Source: Ignavibacteria bacterium (lineage in GTDB: Bacteria > Bacteroidota > Ignavibacteria > Tepidaquicellales > OLB5). From it: a DNA stretch of 6,895 bases. This document shows, in pieces, positions 5,610-6,895 of this stretch (position 1 is its first letter; each line of letters starts with the position of its first letter). The notes under the pieces were generated by a model that worked only from the letters and a program-made list of their open reading frames with translations, had not been told where the DNA came from and searched no databases. Made by a program: the position numbers and the translations under genes. The DNA lies in NCBI GenBank assembly GCA_030835005.1, contig JAUQWT010000033.1, positions 1 to 6,895 of the forward strand. The letters are read 5' to 3'.

Positions 5610-5616
5610 AAGGAGA
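5610..5616 (+). promoter_or_regulatory. ribosome binding site of ric
   Basis: AAGGAGA, 7 bases before the ATG at 5624, is a strong Shine-Dalgarno. It supports this start. None of the genes left of this point has one that is visible. Confidence 0.7.
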
Positions 5617-5623
5617 GTTAAAA

Positions 5624-6361
5624 ATGCTGGTACAAAAAGAAAACAGGATCGGCGATATAGTTGCCGTGAATTTCCATACTGCGAAGATCTTTGAAAGCCA
5701 CGGGCTTGATTTTTGCTGCGGCGGGAAAAAATCGATTGGTGATGCATGTGCAGAGAAGCATGTAGATGCCGAGCTTGTTGTAAACGAGTTATCAAAAGTA
5801 GAAGACACAAACCAGACGCTTTCTCGGTTTGATAAATGGGAAGCTGATTTTTTGGTGGATTACATTGTTAACAATCATCACTCTTATGTGCTTAATTCGG
5901 CCTCAACTATCGAGCATCATCTTGCAAAAGTAGTATCGGCTCACGGTGAGCGTCACCCTGAAATGGCAAAGATACAGGGCTTGTTTGCAGATCTAAAGGA
6001 TGAACTGCTTAACCACATGCAGAAGGAAGAGAAAATGCTTTTCCCCTACATAAAAAAAATGCATATGGCATACCGCAATACGCTTGAAATGCCGGTACCT
6101 CCTTTTGGAACAATTGGCAATCCGATAAAGATGATGGAAGATGAGCACGAATCCGCCGGTAATCTGTTGAAGCTTATCAATAAACTAAGCAGCGGATATA
6201 CCCCGCCGAAAGATGCATGCGGAACGTACAGAGTGCTTTACGCTGAACTGAAGGAGTTTGAGAACGATCTTCATATGCACGTGCATCTCGAAAATAATAT
6301 TCTTTTCCCCAAAGCGGCAGAACTTGAAAAAGAACTTAATAAAACATATTCAACATTATAA
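5624..6361 (+). CDS. ric: iron-sulfur cluster repair di-iron protein RIC (ScdA/YtfE/NorA family)
   Basis: 245-residue cytoplasmic protein that helps restore Fe-S clusters damaged by nitric oxide or oxidants. The N-terminal ScdA/DUF542 domain (about 5-58) has the signature HGLDFCCGG (26-34) with the C31-C32 pair. The hemerythrin-like helical domain (about 72-235) carries the expected di-iron ligands: H85 or H86 (NNHH), H131 and E135 (HMQKE), H175 (EDEHESAG), H219 and E223 (HVHLE). All known ligand positions appear filled, and the length is usual for the family (about 220-245). The start is fixed by AAGGAGA 7 bases upstream. It is the first gene of an operon with the cytochrome c gene 29 bp downstream. 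The FNR/DNR-type operator and promoter just upstream suggest induction under nitrosative or low-oxygen conditions. Confidence 0.93.
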   Translation: MLVQKENRIGDIVAVNFHTAKIFESHGLDFCCGGKKSIGDACAEKHVDAELVVNELSKVEDTNQTLSRFDKWEADFLVDYIVNNHHSYVLNSASTIEHHLAKVVSAHGERHPEMAKIQGLFADLKDELLNHMQKEEKMLFPYIKKMHMAYRNTLEMPVPPFGTIGNPIKMMEDEHESAGNLLKLINKLSSGYTPPKDACGTYRVLYAELKEFENDLHMHVHLENNILFPKAAELEKELNKTYSTL

Positions 6362-6390
6362 AATAATATTTATGAAAGGTATAAAGAAAA

Positions 6391-6831
6391 ATGAAATTAA
6401 ACATTAAACTTATCACAAAGGTTTTTGCAGTAGTTCTTCCGCTTGTCCTGTTTGCGATCAGCCTTAGCAGTTGCGGCGATAACGAAGAGTTTGGAGTGGG
6501 GCCGGTTAAAGAAGAAATGAAACTTGAGCCAATAAACGATAATATGGTTGCGCGCGGAAAAGAGATCTTCAACGTAAAATGCGTTGCATGCCACAAATTT
6601 GACGTGAGGCTTGTTGGTCCGCCGCTTAAAGATGTAACAAAGAGAAGAAGACCGGAATGGATAATGAACCAGATACTGAATCCGGTTGAAATGACACAGA
6701 AAGACAAGACATCAAAAGAACTTTTTGCGCAGTATTTAGTGCAAATGACTTTCCAGGATGTGAATAACCTGGATGCAAGAGCGCTTCTAGAATATTTCCG
6801 CGCTGTTGACGAGAACAAGGTTACACCATAA
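6391..6831 (+). CDS. monohaem cytochrome c lipoprotein
   Basis: 146 residues. Residues 1-28 are a lipoprotein signal: basic start, hydrophobic stretch (about 9-23), lipobox L25-S-S-C28. The mature protein would be lipid-anchored on the outside of the cytoplasmic membrane or in the outer membrane. One haem site, C64-V-A-C67-H68, follows RGKEIFNVK. GPPLKDVTKRR (76-86) and NQILNPVEM (93-101) are typical of small class I cytochromes. M119 (VQMTFQ) is the most likely sixth haem ligand, with M101 as alternative, and ARALLEYFR (129-137) is the last helix. Its role is electron delivery to a periplasmic reductase. Similar cytochromes precede nosZ in Bacteroidota nitrous oxide reductase clusters, as recalled and not checked here. 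It lies 29 bp after ric; a weak AAAGG (6375-6379) serves as ribosome binding site. Confidence 0.88.
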   Translation: MKLNIKLITKVFAVVLPLVLFAISLSSCGDNEEFGVGPVKEEMKLEPINDNMVARGKEIFNVKCVACHKFDVRLVGPPLKDVTKRRRPEWIMNQILNPVEMTQKDKTSKELFAQYLVQMTFQDVNNLDARALLEYFRAVDENKVTP

Positions 6832-6834
6832 CAT

Positions 6835-6840
6835 AAGGAG
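6835..6840 (+). promoter_or_regulatory. ribosome binding site of the truncated 3' gene
   Basis: AAGGAG, eight bases before the ATG at 6849, is a canonical Shine-Dalgarno and supports a real gene start at the window edge. Confidence 0.7.
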
Positions 6841-6848
6841 AAAACACA

Positions 6849-6895
6849 ATGAAATTCTTTAAAAGGAAATTAGTTTCTGCTGCTTCTGTTGTGAT
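6849..6895 (+). CDS. exported protein, 5' end only; possibly Sec-type nitrous oxide reductase
   Basis: Only the first 15 codons are present (MKFFKRKLVSAASVV), running off the window. They have a basic start (K2, K5, R6, K7) followed by a small-residue hydrophobic stretch, as in a Sec signal peptide. No twin-arginine motif is visible. The gene lies 17 bp after the cytochrome c stop with a strong ribosome binding site, so it belongs to the ric operon. Clade II nosZ products use Sec signals and are often encoded right after a small cytochrome c in Bacteroidota. That makes nosZ a reasonable guess, but the residues present do not identify it. Another periplasmic reductase or cytochrome is possible. 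Confidence 0.6.
   Translation, partial: MKFFKRKLVSAASVV

Noticed and set aside
6336..6818. 160-codon open frame on the minus strand opposite the cytochrome c gene
   Set aside because: The plus-strand frame has a lipobox, a CxxCH haem site and operon spacing; the minus frame has no recognisable domain and is a shadow.

Overview
The window looks like chromosomal DNA of a moderately AT-rich, non-fermenting bacterium of the Bacteroidota/Ignavibacteria type. This is inferred from the mix of protein families, a TAnnTTTG-type promoter element, patchy use of Shine-Dalgarno sequences, TTG starts, and GC-rich hairpin repeats between AT-rich genes. No rRNA, tRNA, CRISPR array, transposase or phage gene was seen. 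The species cannot be named from the sequence.

Left part (1-1560). A GC-rich hairpin repeat region (1-160) is followed by two divergent single genes. On the minus strand (195-674) is an O6-alkylguanine transferase-like DNA-binding protein that lacks the catalytic Cys. On the plus strand (789-1373) is a YdeI/OmdA-family protein. A tandem hairpin repeat (1374-1555) fills the convergent gap before the next gene.

Middle part (1561-4179). Two minus-strand genes, probably one transcription unit, encode a nucleotidyltransferase-fold protein (3053-3967, upstream) and a B12-binding-type radical SAM protein (1561-2985, downstream). Both appear to start at TTG. The spacer upstream of them carries a dense cluster of alternating GATTC/GAATC pentamers.

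Right part (4180-6895). This is the most coherent functional block. A CRP/FNR-family regulator (4412-5125) has an FNR/DNR-type ExxSR recognition helix but no FNR cysteine cluster. Two direct copies of a modular hairpin repeat flank it. Next comes a perfect TTGAC-TTAA-GTCAA operator centred about 41.5 bp upstream of the predicted transcription start of an operon. That operon encodes a RIC/ScdA di-iron protein for repair of nitrosatively damaged Fe-S centres, a monohaem cytochrome c lipoprotein, and an exported protein cut off by the window edge. The natural reading is a nitric-oxide-responsive respiratory module. By analogy with clade II nitrous oxide reductase clusters, the truncated gene could be nosZ, but only its first 15 codons are present.

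The families are known ones. The less ordinary material is the regulator-operator-operon arrangement and the structured repeats: a hairpin nested inside a hairpin, and a compensatory change between tandem units.
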